DNA of 64,000 nucleotides from a bacterium c-19 (GCA_009917405.1 QZED01000004.1:1-64000), one strand, 5' to 3'; numbered from the stretch's first letter, positions 45,446 through 53,722 are shown. The notes: generated by a model from the letters alone, not told the origin. Numbers and translations are program-made.

Positions 45446-46227
45446 GGCAATGCAAATTAAATAATTCCCCAATTATATATTATATCAGTGGAAATGACCA
45501 CAATGAATGGTGTCTATTTCTTCACGCTGCGTTTGTTAACCATAAAATGTATAAATCACAAATTGAATATTTTGAAAAAAAATATAACGTGTTAGTGGTT
45601 GATATCATTGGGCATGGACAGTCAACAAATACAAAAAAGGGTGACAGTATAGATAAAATGTCAGCATGGCTATACGATATTATGAAAGCAGAAAAGATTG
45701 AAAAAGTGCATATTGTCGGCGTTTCATTAGGGGCAATTTTGGCACAGGATTTTGCAAACCGGTATCCTGATTCAGTAAATTCGCTTGCCTGTTTTGGTGG
45801 ATATGATATTAATAATTTTGATGCGAAAATGCAGAAAGAAAATGGTGCTTCGCAGATGTTAATGATGTTAAAAGCATTGGTTTCTATAAAATGGTTTGCA
45901 AAAGCAAATAAGCAGATATCAGCCTATACCTTGCAGGCTCAAAATGAATTTTATGATATGAATATTCTATTTCCAAAGAAATCATTTATGTATTTGGCAT
46001 CTTTAAATAGCATGGTAAATACACACCAAACAAAGCAAAGAATGTATCCTTTATTAATTGGGTGCGGAAAATTTGATATACCAATGGAATTGTCAGCGGT
46101 AGAAATGTGGAAAAACAGAGAACCGCAGGCTAAAGTTGTTATTTTTGAAGATGCAGGACATTGTGTAAATATGGATGTACCCCAAAAGTTTAATGAGGTG
46201 ATGGAGAAATTTTGGAGAAATAGCTAA
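45442..46227 (+). CDS. alpha/beta hydrolase
   Basis: A 261-residue alpha/beta hydrolase. The nucleophile elbow GVSLG holds the catalytic Ser, VVDIIGHGQS is the preceding strand-loop and AGHCVNMD holds the catalytic His; an Asp in CGKFDIP is the likely third member. It has no signal peptide and is cytosolic. Substrate unknown; coupling to PadR suggests induction by a compound it may hydrolyse. It is cargo of the inserted element. Confidence 0.85.
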   Translation: MRQCKLNNSPIIYYISGNDHNEWCLFLHAAFVNHKMYKSQIEYFEKKYNVLVVDIIGHGQSTNTKKGDSIDKMSAWLYDIMKAEKIEKVHIVGVSLGAILAQDFANRYPDSVNSLACFGGYDINNFDAKMQKENGASQMLMMLKALVSIKWFAKANKQISAYTLQAQNEFYDMNILFPKKSFMYLASLNSMVNTHQTKQRMYPLLIGCGKFDIPMELSAVEMWKNREPQAKVVIFEDAGHCVNMDVPQKFNEVMEKFWRNS

Positions 46228-46265
46228 CATTGTTTTCCTTTTGGGAGGAAAGAAGGGGATTTTCC

Positions 46266-46709
46266 GTGGCTTGTACAGAAGCATACAAAGAACACATCAT
46301 GTATACTTTTAATGGTTTCTGCAAAGTTGTTATACGCTATGCCGCTATCAACGCATGGCGGGAACGGAGCAGGCGGCGGCAAAGAGAAATATCCTTTGAA
46401 TACCTCACAGAAGAAAAATTCTATTCTCTAAATACATCAGACAATCCTTTTACAGCACACTACGAAGAACACCCCGTTACGATTTGCGGTCAGACAATTA
46501 TCCTCACTAACGGGGAACTTGCCGCCGCCCTGTTATCCCTGCCGGAAAAGGAAAAAGAAATCATTTACCTTTACTTTTTCGGGAGCTACACACAGCAGGA
46601 AATGGGGAAAATGTACAGACGCGCACGAAGTACCATGAGTCGCCACTTACACAGTGCCTTGCAGATGTTGCAGAAAGAAATGGAGGTGCTTTCACATGAG
46701 GAAACCTAG
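46266..46709 (+). CDS. sigma-70-like regulator of conjugative-element type
   Basis: A 147-residue protein of the sigma-like family carried by Tn916/Tn1549/CTn elements. MYTFNGFCKVVIRYAAINAWRER is characteristic. The C-terminal region 4-type helix-turn-helix (SYTQQEMGKMYRRARSTMSRHLHSAL) binds promoters. I chose the GTG at 46266 with AAGGGGA upstream; an ATG at 46230 is possible. In complete elements it controls excision genes. It overlaps the next fragment. Confidence 0.8.
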   Translation: MACTEAYKEHIMYTFNGFCKVVIRYAAINAWRERSRRRQREISFEYLTEEKFYSLNTSDNPFTAHYEEHPVTICGQTIILTNGELAAALLSLPEKEKEIIYLYFFGSYTQQEMGKMYRRARSTMSRHLHSALQMLQKEMEVLSHEET

Positions 46710-46848
46710 CCTTGTGCCATATGAAACCATCGTCAGAGCGACCAGCGGAGAGCCGGAAGCCCTTGACGGGAAACGCCGGGGGAAGCTCCGCAGACAGGAA
46801 ATCGAAATCTATTACTCTTTTGTCGGCAAGGTAGAATTGCCCGACTAA
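46696..46848 (+). pseudogene. fusion of a conjugative-element HTH gene start to a serine-recombinase tail
   Basis: Fifty codons. The first half, MRKPSLVPYETIVRATSGEP, is the N-terminus of the small helix-turn-helix protein that normally follows the sigma-like gene. The second half, RRQEIEIYYSFVGKVELPD, resembles the extreme C-terminus of large serine recombinases (DUF4368-like tail). A deletion has fused them and removed the recombinase catalytic region. GGAGGTG precedes the ATG. Confidence 0.65.
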
Positions 46849-46858
46849 AGCCCGACCC

Positions 46859-46877
46859 GTCCGGCAGTCAGCCGGAC
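46859..46877 (+). terminator. hairpin near the right end of the element
   Basis: GTCCGGC/GCCGGAC with a 5-base loop, 10 bases after the recombinase-like tail. A T-run (ATTTTTT) lies 15 bases further on, so termination is plausible but not certain. Confidence 0.5.
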
Positions 46878-46949
46878 AGGGAACGGCAAAATTTTTTACA
46901 CTTCTTTTACTTCTTTATCTCACATAAGCAAAAAGGCAAAGGAGAACGA

Positions 46950-47291
46950 AATGCAAGAAACAGTGCAAAGCTGTTCAATCGACTTAATCCGTATTTCATT
47001 TCCGTGGACTCTCTCACGCTTTTTTTAGACACGGAGCTATATCGGATGGCACAGCATGGTTTATTTGTACCTGCCTTAGAAAAGGAACGCATTCGTGAAT
47101 TACAAACTCTGATCAATGACCTAAATATACGTACACATCTTTTGGGAAACACGATTTCTAATTTTACGCCGGTAACAGCATTCTTGCCGTATGATCGTGA
47201 AAAGGTAACGAGCAGGTTACAATTTGTATTAGACAACACGGACGAAAAAGAGATGCAGAAATATAGAAGCAATTTGAAATCTTTGGGTTAA
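46950..47291 (+). pseudogene. 3' part of the split radical-SAM paralogue
   Basis: 113 codons beginning NARNSAKLFNRLNPYF and ending KYRSNLKSLG, aligned with the C-terminal third of the intact paralogue (43098-43997). Read alone it could start only at a weak GTG (47004), and it lacks the cluster motif. It is the downstream exon-like remainder of 44016-44537. Confidence 0.87.
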
Positions 47292-47454
47292 GTTTGTTGT
47301 TTAAGTTAAGCTCACTAAATTAAATACAGCGTTTGGCAGAATGAAGCTTTATTTCAATCGAAAGCACTTTAGCTTCCTAACAGCTTTAGATTAGAGGAAT
47401 TTTTTATATATTATTAAGCAGTATTCTATATACTGTGTAATACAGCGTTGTCTT

Positions 47455-47491
47455 ATATAAAAAAGCTGTAACGAAGTATATTACAGCTTTT
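47455..47491 (-). terminator. terminator of the DAHP synthase operon
   Basis: AAAAGCTGTAA/TTACAGCTTTT forms an 11-bp stem; on the minus strand it is followed by more T. It lies 10 bases after the stop. Confidence 0.78.
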
Positions 47492-47500
47492 CTTTTGATT

Positions 47501-48517
47501 TTACATATCTCTGCCGATAACCTGCGCAATTGCTTTTCCTTTACGGATAACTTCGGCGAAGCGCTCCGGCTTTAACGATTGAGCGCCGTCAGACCATGCA
47601 CATTCCGGATTGTTATGAACTTCAATGATTAAACCGTCGGCTCCTGCCGCAATCGCAGCCAAAGACATAGATTCAATCAGTTTCCAATCACCGGTTGCGT
47701 GGCTTGGATCGATGATGATCGGTAAATGTGTTTTTTCTTTGATGATCGGCACAACACTTAAATCTAATGTATTGCGTGTATATTTTTCAAAGGTACGAAT
47801 ACCACGTTCACAGAAAATGACATTTTGATTGCCTTCGGACATGATATATTCCGCTGCCATGATCCATTCCTCAATCGTATTTGCCAAGCCGCGTTTTAAC
47901 AATACCGGCTTATTCACTTTTCCGACTGCCTTAAGCAAGTCGAAATTCTGCATATTTCGCGCACCGATTTGAATCAGATCGACATATTCCACGAATTCGT
48001 CCAGCTTATCGGCACTCATCAATTCAGAGACGATCGGTAAACCAGTTTGCTTGCGTGCTTCCACCATAGCCAACACGCCTTCGGTTCCCATACCCTGAAA
48101 TGCATACGGGGAAGTTCTCGGCTTATAAGCACCGCCGCGCAGCATATCCGCTCCGGCATCTTTTACCGCTTCGGCAATTTCTAAGGTTTCATTCGCACCC
48201 TCGATCGAGCAGGGACCGCCGATCACGACGATTTTCTCGTTTCCGCCGATTTTAATGCCGGCGACATCAATTACACTGTCCTGTGGGTGAAATAAGCGGT
48301 TGGCTTTTTTATATGGTGCCGCAATTCGCGTAACTTCCTCAACAAACGGATTGGCACGAATCGTTTTATCATCCAAACCGGCAGTATCACCGACTAAGCC
48401 GAAAACATTGTAGTTATCACCGTGAATCAGAGTAACCTGTAATCCACGTTTTTCAAAGCCTTGAATCAGCTTATCGATTTCCTGTTGCGGTGCTTCTTTC
48501 TTTACTGTAATAATCAT
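47501..48517 (-). CDS. aroF: 3-deoxy-7-phosphoheptulonate (DAHP) synthase
   Basis: A 338-residue class I-beta DAHP synthase, the first enzyme of aromatic amino acid synthesis. It has a ferredoxin-like N-terminal regulatory domain (residues 1-70) followed by the TIM barrel (GPCSIEG, RGGAYKPRTSPYAFQG, IIDPSHATGDW). The domain layout and length match the Thermotoga-type enzyme that is feedback-inhibited by Phe and Tyr. AAGGAG precedes the ATG. It follows aroE-aroK by 34 bases, so both are under the same leader-peptide attenuator. Confidence 0.93.
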   Translation of the reverse strand: MIITVKKEAPQQEIDKLIQGFEKRGLQVTLIHGDNYNVFGLVGDTAGLDDKTIRANPFVEEVTRIAAPYKKANRLFHPQDSVIDVAGIKIGGNEKIVVIGGPCSIEGANETLEIAEAVKDAGADMLRGGAYKPRTSPYAFQGMGTEGVLAMVEARKQTGLPIVSELMSADKLDEFVEYVDLIQIGARNMQNFDLLKAVGKVNKPVLLKRGLANTIEEWIMAAEYIMSEGNQNVIFCERGIRTFEKYTRNTLDLSVVPIIKEKTHLPIIIDPSHATGDWKLIESMSLAAIAAGADGLIIEVHNNPECAWSDGAQSLKPERFAEVIRKGKAIAQVIGRDM

Positions 48518-48551
48518 TTTGATTTCTCCTTTTCTTCTATTGTTCTTTTTA

Positions 48552-49796
48552 TTATTTCTTATATGTAAACGCAGATATAATCTGTGTTACCGCCTGTTCA
48601 ATATCAGCATTATTTTCAATCTCAAAATCTGCATATTGTTCGTATAATGCTTTGCGCTCCTGCCATAAGGCTGCGATTGCTTCCTTGCTGGAGGATAGGG
48701 GACGATTGTCATCGACCAGCAGCTGTTCGATTGGACGCTTGATATAAAACAAGGTTCCGTTCATCGATAACAGCTCCGGATTGATCGGATTCTTAATGAC
48801 CCCGCCGCCGGTAGCGATAATTAAGCTCTGTTGTTTACTGATTTGTTTGACGACTTCGCTTTCCAGTCTGCGAAATTCAGCTTCGCCGCCTTCTGCCATA
48901 ATTGTTTTAATGGATTTCTGTTGCTGGTCGACCAGCATTTCATCTAAGTCAACAACCTCACGATTCATGCGCTTTGCTAATGCTTGCGCAATCGTGGTTT
49001 TTCCGCAAGAGGGCATTCCGATTAAAACGATATTGCGTTTTTCACTCATAAGCTGTGTAACTATGGTATCAATAACGGTATCTGCCAGCTTTGTCTGCTT
49101 AAAGAATTCAACGGCATATTTTGCCTGTGCCACAAGCATTTCCAAGCCGCCGGCACAGCGAATATTGCGTTTCTTTGCCTGCACGCAAAGTCTTGTTTGC
49201 AGCGGATTATAAATCAGATCGACTACTGCCTCACAATCAGGAAAGGCTGCTAAGTCCAGCGGCCTGTCTAAATGATTCGGGTACATGCCGCAGGGCGAGG
49301 TATTAACGATAATTTGGCAGTCATGATGCTTGATACATGCTTCCTCATAAGTAATCGTATCCGCTGTTTTCGTTCTGCGTATCGAGATTATCTCACGACA
49401 TCCTTCATCTTGCAGCACTGCCTTTACCGCCTGTGCCGCACCGCCGTCACCGCAGATCAACACCTTTTTATCCTTTACGTTGATTTGATGCTTTTTCAAC
49501 GTGTACCAGAAGCCATCATAATCTGTATTTGTACCGTACAGTTTACCGTCCTTTTTCAGAATCGTATTTACTGCCTGTATATTCTCAGCTTTTGTATCCA
49601 TGTGATCTAAATAGGGAATAACTGCCTGTTTATAAGGGATCGTTACATTAATTGCCGTAAATTCACGCTGTTCCATAAAGCTTTTAAATTCCTGATGATT
49701 CAGCGGCTTAAGTTCATAGCTGTAATCAGCCAACTGTTCATGGATGATTTTTGAAAAGCTGTGTCCGAGCTTTTCTCCGATAAGTCCGTATTCCAT
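48552..49796 (-). CDS. bifunctional shikimate dehydrogenase / shikimate kinase (AroE-AroK fusion)
   Basis: A 414-residue fusion. Residues 1-250 are shikimate dehydrogenase: GHSFSKIIHE, NVTIPYKQ with the catalytic Lys, GTNTDYDG and the NADP-site motif ICGDGGAAQAV. Residues about 255-410 are shikimate kinase: Walker A LIGMPSCGKTT, DLDEM and GGEAEFRRLE, with GGGVI. Both active sites look complete. It thus does steps 4 and 5 of the pathway in one chain. The ATG at 49796 has GGAGGCAGG upstream. Confidence 0.93.
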   Translation of the reverse strand: MEYGLIGEKLGHSFSKIIHEQLADYSYELKPLNHQEFKSFMEQREFTAINVTIPYKQAVIPYLDHMDTKAENIQAVNTILKKDGKLYGTNTDYDGFWYTLKKHQINVKDKKVLICGDGGAAQAVKAVLQDEGCREIISIRRTKTADTITYEEACIKHHDCQIIVNTSPCGMYPNHLDRPLDLAAFPDCEAVVDLIYNPLQTRLCVQAKKRNIRCAGGLEMLVAQAKYAVEFFKQTKLADTVIDTIVTQLMSEKRNIVLIGMPSCGKTTIAQALAKRMNREVVDLDEMLVDQQQKSIKTIMAEGGEAEFRRLESEVVKQISKQQSLIIATGGGVIKNPINPELLSMNGTLFYIKRPIEQLLVDDNRPLSSSKEAIAALWQERKALYEQYADFEIENNADIEQAVTQIISAFTYKK

Positions 49797-49817
49797 ATCC
49801 TGCCTCCTTCGATTTGA

Positions 49818-49850
49818 ATAAAAAAAGCACCAACGTTTTTCGTTCGATGC
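49818..49850 (-). terminator. attenuator terminator of the aro operon
   Basis: On the minus strand GCATC-G-AACG pairs with CGTT-GGTGC (one bulge, loop AAAAA), followed by seven T. It lies between the leader peptide and aroE-aroK, about 22 bases before the gene. It would stop transcription when aromatic amino acids are plentiful. Confidence 0.8.
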
Positions 49851-49856
49851 CTGTAT

Positions 49857-49910
49857 GCCCCATATGGTAAAAAACAACCAAATAACATGTTGATTGGCTT
49901 TTTACGGGGC
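49857..49910 (-). promoter_or_regulatory. leader hairpin preceding the attenuator
   Basis: GCCCC/GGGGC and, inside it, GTAAAAA/TTTTTAC plus CCAAAT/ATTGG pair across a central loop. One foot coincides with the leader stop codon, so a ribosome there would disturb it. It may be a pause or protector structure; the competing antiterminator could not be resolved by eye. Confidence 0.6.
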
Positions 49911-49954
49911 TATCTAAAGGTAAAGTAGTAAAAGAATGAATGATGCAGTTTCAT
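49910..49954 (-). CDS. aromatic-rich leader peptide of the aro operon
   Basis: A 14-codon open frame, MKLHHSFFYYFTFR, with an AGGAGTG ribosome site 7 bases before its ATG. Six of the eight codons from position 7 are Phe or Tyr (FFYYF-T-F). A promoter lies just upstream and a terminator just downstream. This is the classic layout of ribosome-mediated attenuation (as with the pheA leader in enterobacteria), in which a shortage of charged tRNA-Phe or tRNA-Tyr stalls the ribosome and lets transcription proceed. Confidence 0.8.
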   Translation of the reverse strand: MKLHHSFFYYFTFR

Positions 49955-49978
49955 TAATATCACTCCTGTTTTGCCATA

Positions 49979-50007
49979 ATCATACAGGAAATGAAAATGA
50001 ATTGCAA
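49979..50007 (-). promoter_or_regulatory. promoter of the aro leader
   Basis: On the minus strand TTGCAA and TATGAT are separated by 17 bases. The -10 box lies about 25 bases before the leader peptide ATG. Confidence 0.75.
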
Positions 50008-50285
50008 GTATTTTTTTATAAAATGAAACTAAATGTAACATAATGTAAAATGAAAGGGGTGGCTTTTTTTCGGTTTTCCTGTATAATAAGGATTAGCAAA
50101 ATGAATGTGCGGCATGAATGAAAATATCTAGGAAGTCATAAGAGTATTATTGTGATATAAAGCTTTGATCGGTATAATGCCGGGGAAGTATGAGTGATAG
50201 AAACTATCATAAATATTGTATCAACATAAAAAGTAAGCAACTGATTATTAAACATAAATTATAAAATAAAAAGATAGGAGTAATT

Positions 50286-51050
50286 ATGAGAAATCATATA
50301 GTAAATCGTTTGATAGATACATCTAAAGTAAATGTTTGTGTACCGTTATGCGGGTCAAATGTTGAGGAGCTCAAGCAGGAAATTACTTTACTGGAAACCG
50401 GCATTGATATGGTTGAGTGGCGTATGGATTGTTTCTGTGCAGAGTCAGCACAGGATTGGATACAAGCGCTGAAAAAGCTTCGTCCGTTAATGAAGGATTA
50501 TGTATTATTAGCTACATGGCGCAGTGAAAAGGAAGGCGGCAGACAGAATTGTGCCTTTTATGAGGAATTACTGAAAGCAGTAATTCAAAGCGGCTTGGTT
50601 GATATGATCGATATTGAACTGTTTCAACCGGAAAGCTGTGTAAAGGACTTAACGAGGTATGCTCATGAGCATCATGTGGCAGTGGTAATTTCCAATCACG
50701 CTATGACGAATACGCCTGATAATGAAGCGATGATGATTCGTTTACAAGCGATGCGCAGAATGGGCGCCGATATTGTAAAGCTTGCGGTTATGCCGAATAC
50801 GGTACAAGATGTATGGAGATTATTGGAAACAAGTACAAGCTTTCATGAACAGGTAAAGGATTGTTATCTTGTGACTATGGCAATGGGCGAAATGGGAGTC
50901 ATCAGTCGTATTTGTGCCGAAATGAGCGGATCGATCATCAGCTTTGCGGCGCTGAAGGAAGCAAGTGCGCCGGGGCAGTTGCCTTGGAAACAGCTTGATC
51001 AGTTGTTATATCAGTTCCATCAGGCTTATCAAGGTAAAAAAGCTGAATAA
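50286..51050 (+). CDS. aroD: type I 3-dehydroquinate dehydratase
   Basis: AroD, 254 residues, catalyses step 3 of the shikimate pathway by a Schiff-base mechanism. The N-terminal EWRMDCF (substrate Glu and Arg), TWRSEKEGG, and the Schiff-base Lys in GADIVKLAVMP are visible. ATAGGAG precedes the ATG. It diverges from the aroE-aroK operon; the 270-base gap holds both promoters. A TATAAT at about 50092 is a likely -10 box. Confidence 0.93.
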   Translation: MRNHIVNRLIDTSKVNVCVPLCGSNVEELKQEITLLETGIDMVEWRMDCFCAESAQDWIQALKKLRPLMKDYVLLATWRSEKEGGRQNCAFYEELLKAVIQSGLVDMIDIELFQPESCVKDLTRYAHEHHVAVVISNHAMTNTPDNEAMMIRLQAMRRMGADIVKLAVMPNTVQDVWRLLETSTSFHEQVKDCYLVTMAMGEMGVISRICAEMSGSIISFAALKEASAPGQLPWKQLDQLLYQFHQAYQGKKAE

Positions 51051-51095
51051 GAACGAATGTGATTTTTGATTTAACCAAAAGGAAGATAATAATAT

Positions 51096-51124
51096 AGGCG
51101 GGTATAAAATGCCTGTTTTTTTTA
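51096..51124 (+). terminator. probable terminator after aroD
   Basis: A short stem AGGC/GCCT is followed by eight T, about 45 bases after the stop. The stem is short, so confidence is limited. Confidence 0.45.
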
Positions 51125-51324
51125 GCGAAAGATACTTCTTTAAAAACTTTATGGCAATGTTATCAAAAGCTATCTTGATACTGAATGCTTTCGTGTTCCA
51201 TGAGTGCTGTAAGCAGTGTAATATCAATTAATACAAAGGGCTGTTCTTGAATTTTCCATATACAAAAAAAGACGATGTGTTTATATATTGTGAACATCTG
51301 TTTAAAAAATAAATACGGTTTGAC

Positions 51325-51353
51325 TTGCACTTCAAACTAAAAACATGTAAAAT
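51325..51353 (+). promoter_or_regulatory. promoter of nfnAB with a structured leader
   Basis: TTGCAC and TAAAAT are 17 bases apart. The leader of about 115 bases contains CCTAT/ATAGG and an outer GCCTA/TAGGC pairing. I recognise no riboswitch. The rest of the gap, 51125-51324, shows nothing. Confidence 0.5.
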
Positions 51354-51475
51354 AATAGCTATGTAATTTATAAGCAGAAACTGCCTATAGATTGCGATAG
51401 GTATAAGCGATAATTTCATCTGCATACAATGAATACTGTAGGCAAATGGAATCAGGAAGGAATGGTGATGAACAG

Positions 51476-52315
51476 ATGTATACGATATTACAGAAGGAGC
51501 GATTAAATCCAACTGTTTCTAAAATGGTTGTATCGGCACCTAAGGTTGCTAAAAAAGCAAAGGCAGGGCAGTTTATTATTTTACGCGTTCATGAAAACGG
51601 AGAGCGTATTCCGCTTACGATTGCGGATTACGATCGCGAGCAGGGATCGATCACGATTATCTATCAGATTGTCGGTCGTACAACCATGCTGTTGGATCAA
51701 TTAACGGTCGGTGAAGCAATTTTGGATTTTGTCGGACCGTTAGGAAAACCGAGTGAAATTGAAGGTTTGCATAAGGTATGCGTAATCGGAGGCGGTGTCG
51801 GCTGTGCCATTGCATATCCGACCGCAAAGGCTTTATATGAAAACGGTGCCGAGGTCACTGTCATCACCGGATTCAGAAATAAGGACTTGGTTATTTTACA
51901 GGATGAATTCCAAAAAGTCTGCAAGGATCTTCACCTTGTCAGCGATGACGGCTCTACGGGTAAGCAGGGGTTAGTAACGAATGTACTTGAGGAATTGATT
52001 CAAAACGGCGAACAGTTTGATGAGGTAATTGCCATCGGTCCGCTCGTAATGATGAAATTTGTTTGTCAGCTGACAAAGAAATACGAAATTAAAACCGTTG
52101 TCAGTATGAATCCGATTATGATTGACGGTACCGGAATGTGTGGCGGCTGTCGTTTAAGCGTCGGCGGAAAAACCTGCTTTGCATGTGTGGACGGTCCTGA
52201 TTTCGACGGTCATGCAGTGGATTTTGATGAAGCGATTTCTCGCAGCAGCAGCTATCGCAATGAAGAACAGCATGCACGTGAAACAACATGTAATCTGCTG
52301 AACAAGGAGGCGTAA
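51476..52315 (+). CDS. nfnA: NADH-dependent ferredoxin:NADP oxidoreductase small subunit (NfnA-like)
   Basis: A 279-residue flavoprotein. The N-terminal domain has RIPLTIADYD (FAD), and the NAD-binding domain has CVIGGGVGCAIAYP. The C-terminal GTGMCGGCRLSVGGKTCFAC segment binds a [2Fe-2S] cluster. Together with the next gene it should form NfnAB, the bifurcating transhydrogenase linking NADH, NADPH and ferredoxin in anaerobes. The ATG at 51476 is supported by position and homology. The next gene starts 5 bases after the stop. Confidence 0.88.
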   Translation: MYTILQKERLNPTVSKMVVSAPKVAKKAKAGQFIILRVHENGERIPLTIADYDREQGSITIIYQIVGRTTMLLDQLTVGEAILDFVGPLGKPSEIEGLHKVCVIGGGVGCAIAYPTAKALYENGAEVTVITGFRNKDLVILQDEFQKVCKDLHLVSDDGSTGKQGLVTNVLEELIQNGEQFDEVIAIGPLVMMKFVCQLTKKYEIKTVVSMNPIMIDGTGMCGGCRLSVGGKTCFACVDGPDFDGHAVDFDEAISRSSSYRNEEQHARETTCNLLNKEA

Positions 52316-52320
52316 TCAAT

Positions 52321-53706
52321 ATGGCGAATATGGCTAATGAAAAAGTGAAAATGCCGGTGCAGGACGGAATTGTCCGCAGCGGTAATTTTGATGAAGTCGC
52401 ACTCGGATATGATGAAGTGATGGCGGTTGAGGAAGCAACGCGCTGTTTAAATTGTGTGAATCGTCCGTGTGTCAGTGGATGTCCGGTAAAGGTTAAAATT
52501 CCTGATTTTATCGCTGAGGTCGCGAAGGGTGATTTTAAAAAGGCATATGAGGTGATTCATGAAACCAGCTCTTTGCCGGCAGTTTGCGGTCGTGTATGTC
52601 CGCAGGAAACGCAGTGTGAACATAAATGTGTGCGCGGCATTAAAGGTGAAAGCGTCGCAATCGGTCGCTTGGAGCGTTTTGTCGCTGATTGGTATCGTAA
52701 AAATTGTAAGGATGCTTTACCGAAGCCTCAATCAAACGGTCATAAAGTAGCAATCGTCGGTTCCGGTCCCGCAGGTTTGACCTGTGCCGGTGATTTGGCG
52801 AAACTCGGCTATCATGTTTCGGTTTTTGAGGCATTACATGTAGCGGGCGGTGTATTGATGTATGGTATCCCGGAATTCCGTTTACCGAAAGAAATCGTCC
52901 AGCATGAAATTGAAGGCTTGAAACAGCAAGGCGTAGAGATTGAATGCAATACGGTCATCGGTCGCAGTGAATCGATTGATGAGTTGTTTGAGGAAGGCTA
53001 TGAAGCTGTATTTATCGGAAGCGGTGCCGGATTGCCTAATTTTATGAATTTACCCGGTGAAAATTTAAAGGGTGTATATTCCGCCAACGAGTTTTTAACG
53101 CGTTGTAATTTAATGAAAGCATATCAAGAAGGTGTCGATACACCAATTCAACGACCTGAAAAAGCAGTTATCGTCGGCGGCGGCAATGTCGCAATGGATG
53201 CGGCTCGTTGTGCAAAGCGTTTGGGCGTCAAGGAAGTGTCGATAGTTTATCGCAGATCAATGGAAGAGCTTCCGGCTCGTAAGGAAGAGGTTGAGCATGC
53301 GATGGAAGAAGGAATTCAATTTTGTCTGCTGCGTAACCCGGTGCGTGTACTTGGCAATGAGGAAGGCTGGGTCAAGGGTGTTGAATGTGTTGAGATGGAG
53401 TTGGGTGAACCTGATGAAAGCGGACGTCGTCGCCCGGTAGAGAAGGCAAACAGCAATTTCGTTATTGAAGCCGACTGTATGATTATGGCAATCGGAACTT
53501 CACCGAATCCGCTCATCCGCTCTACAACAGAGGGGCTTGATACAAATCGCAAAGGCTGCTTGATTACTGATGAAAGCGGTAAAACCACAAGAGAGGGCGT
53601 ATTTGCCGGCGGTGATGCCGTTACCGGTGCAGCTACTGTCATTTTGGCAATGGGTGCCGGAAAAACAGCTGCCAAAGCGATTGATGAATATATTCAAAAT
53701 AAATAA
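52321..53706 (+). CDS. nfnB: NfnB / glutamate-synthase-small-subunit-like flavoprotein
   Basis: A 461-residue protein. Two [4Fe-4S] sites are visible near the N-terminus (CLNCVNRPCVSGCP and CGRVCPQETQCEHKC), followed by an FAD-binding VGSGPAGLTCAG and an NADPH-binding VGGGNVAMDAAR. It is often annotated GltA/GltD, but pairing with the small flavoprotein upstream indicates NfnB. AAGGAGG lies upstream of the ATG. Confidence 0.9.
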   Translation: MANMANEKVKMPVQDGIVRSGNFDEVALGYDEVMAVEEATRCLNCVNRPCVSGCPVKVKIPDFIAEVAKGDFKKAYEVIHETSSLPAVCGRVCPQETQCEHKCVRGIKGESVAIGRLERFVADWYRKNCKDALPKPQSNGHKVAIVGSGPAGLTCAGDLAKLGYHVSVFEALHVAGGVLMYGIPEFRLPKEIVQHEIEGLKQQGVEIECNTVIGRSESIDELFEEGYEAVFIGSGAGLPNFMNLPGENLKGVYSANEFLTRCNLMKAYQEGVDTPIQRPEKAVIVGGGNVAMDAARCAKRLGVKEVSIVYRRSMEELPARKEEVEHAMEEGIQFCLLRNPVRVLGNEEGWVKGVECVEMELGEPDESGRRRPVEKANSNFVIEADCMIMAIGTSPNPLIRSTTEGLDTNRKGCLITDESGKTTREGVFAGGDAVTGAATVILAMGAGKTAAKAIDEYIQNK

Positions 53707-53722
53707 TTATAATCTTATGATC

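Larger units (their letters stand above)
44538..46949. mobile_element. 2.4-kb remnant of a large-serine-recombinase element inserted at GA
   Basis: The element splits a radical-SAM gene. GA dinucleotides lie at 44536-44537 and 46948-46949; removal of one with the intervening DNA restores GGGA-AATGC and the open frame. Insertion at GA with GA duplicates is the hallmark of TnpX/TndX-type recombinases (Tn4451, Tn5397). Inside are a long palindrome, PadR and hydrolase genes, a sigma-like gene and a fragment ending in a serine-recombinase-like tail. The recombinase itself is deleted. Confidence 0.82.

Noticed and set aside
50041-50285. A leader peptide or riboswitch upstream of aroD
   Set aside because: Short frames here lack aromatic codons and ribosome sites, and I see no terminator.
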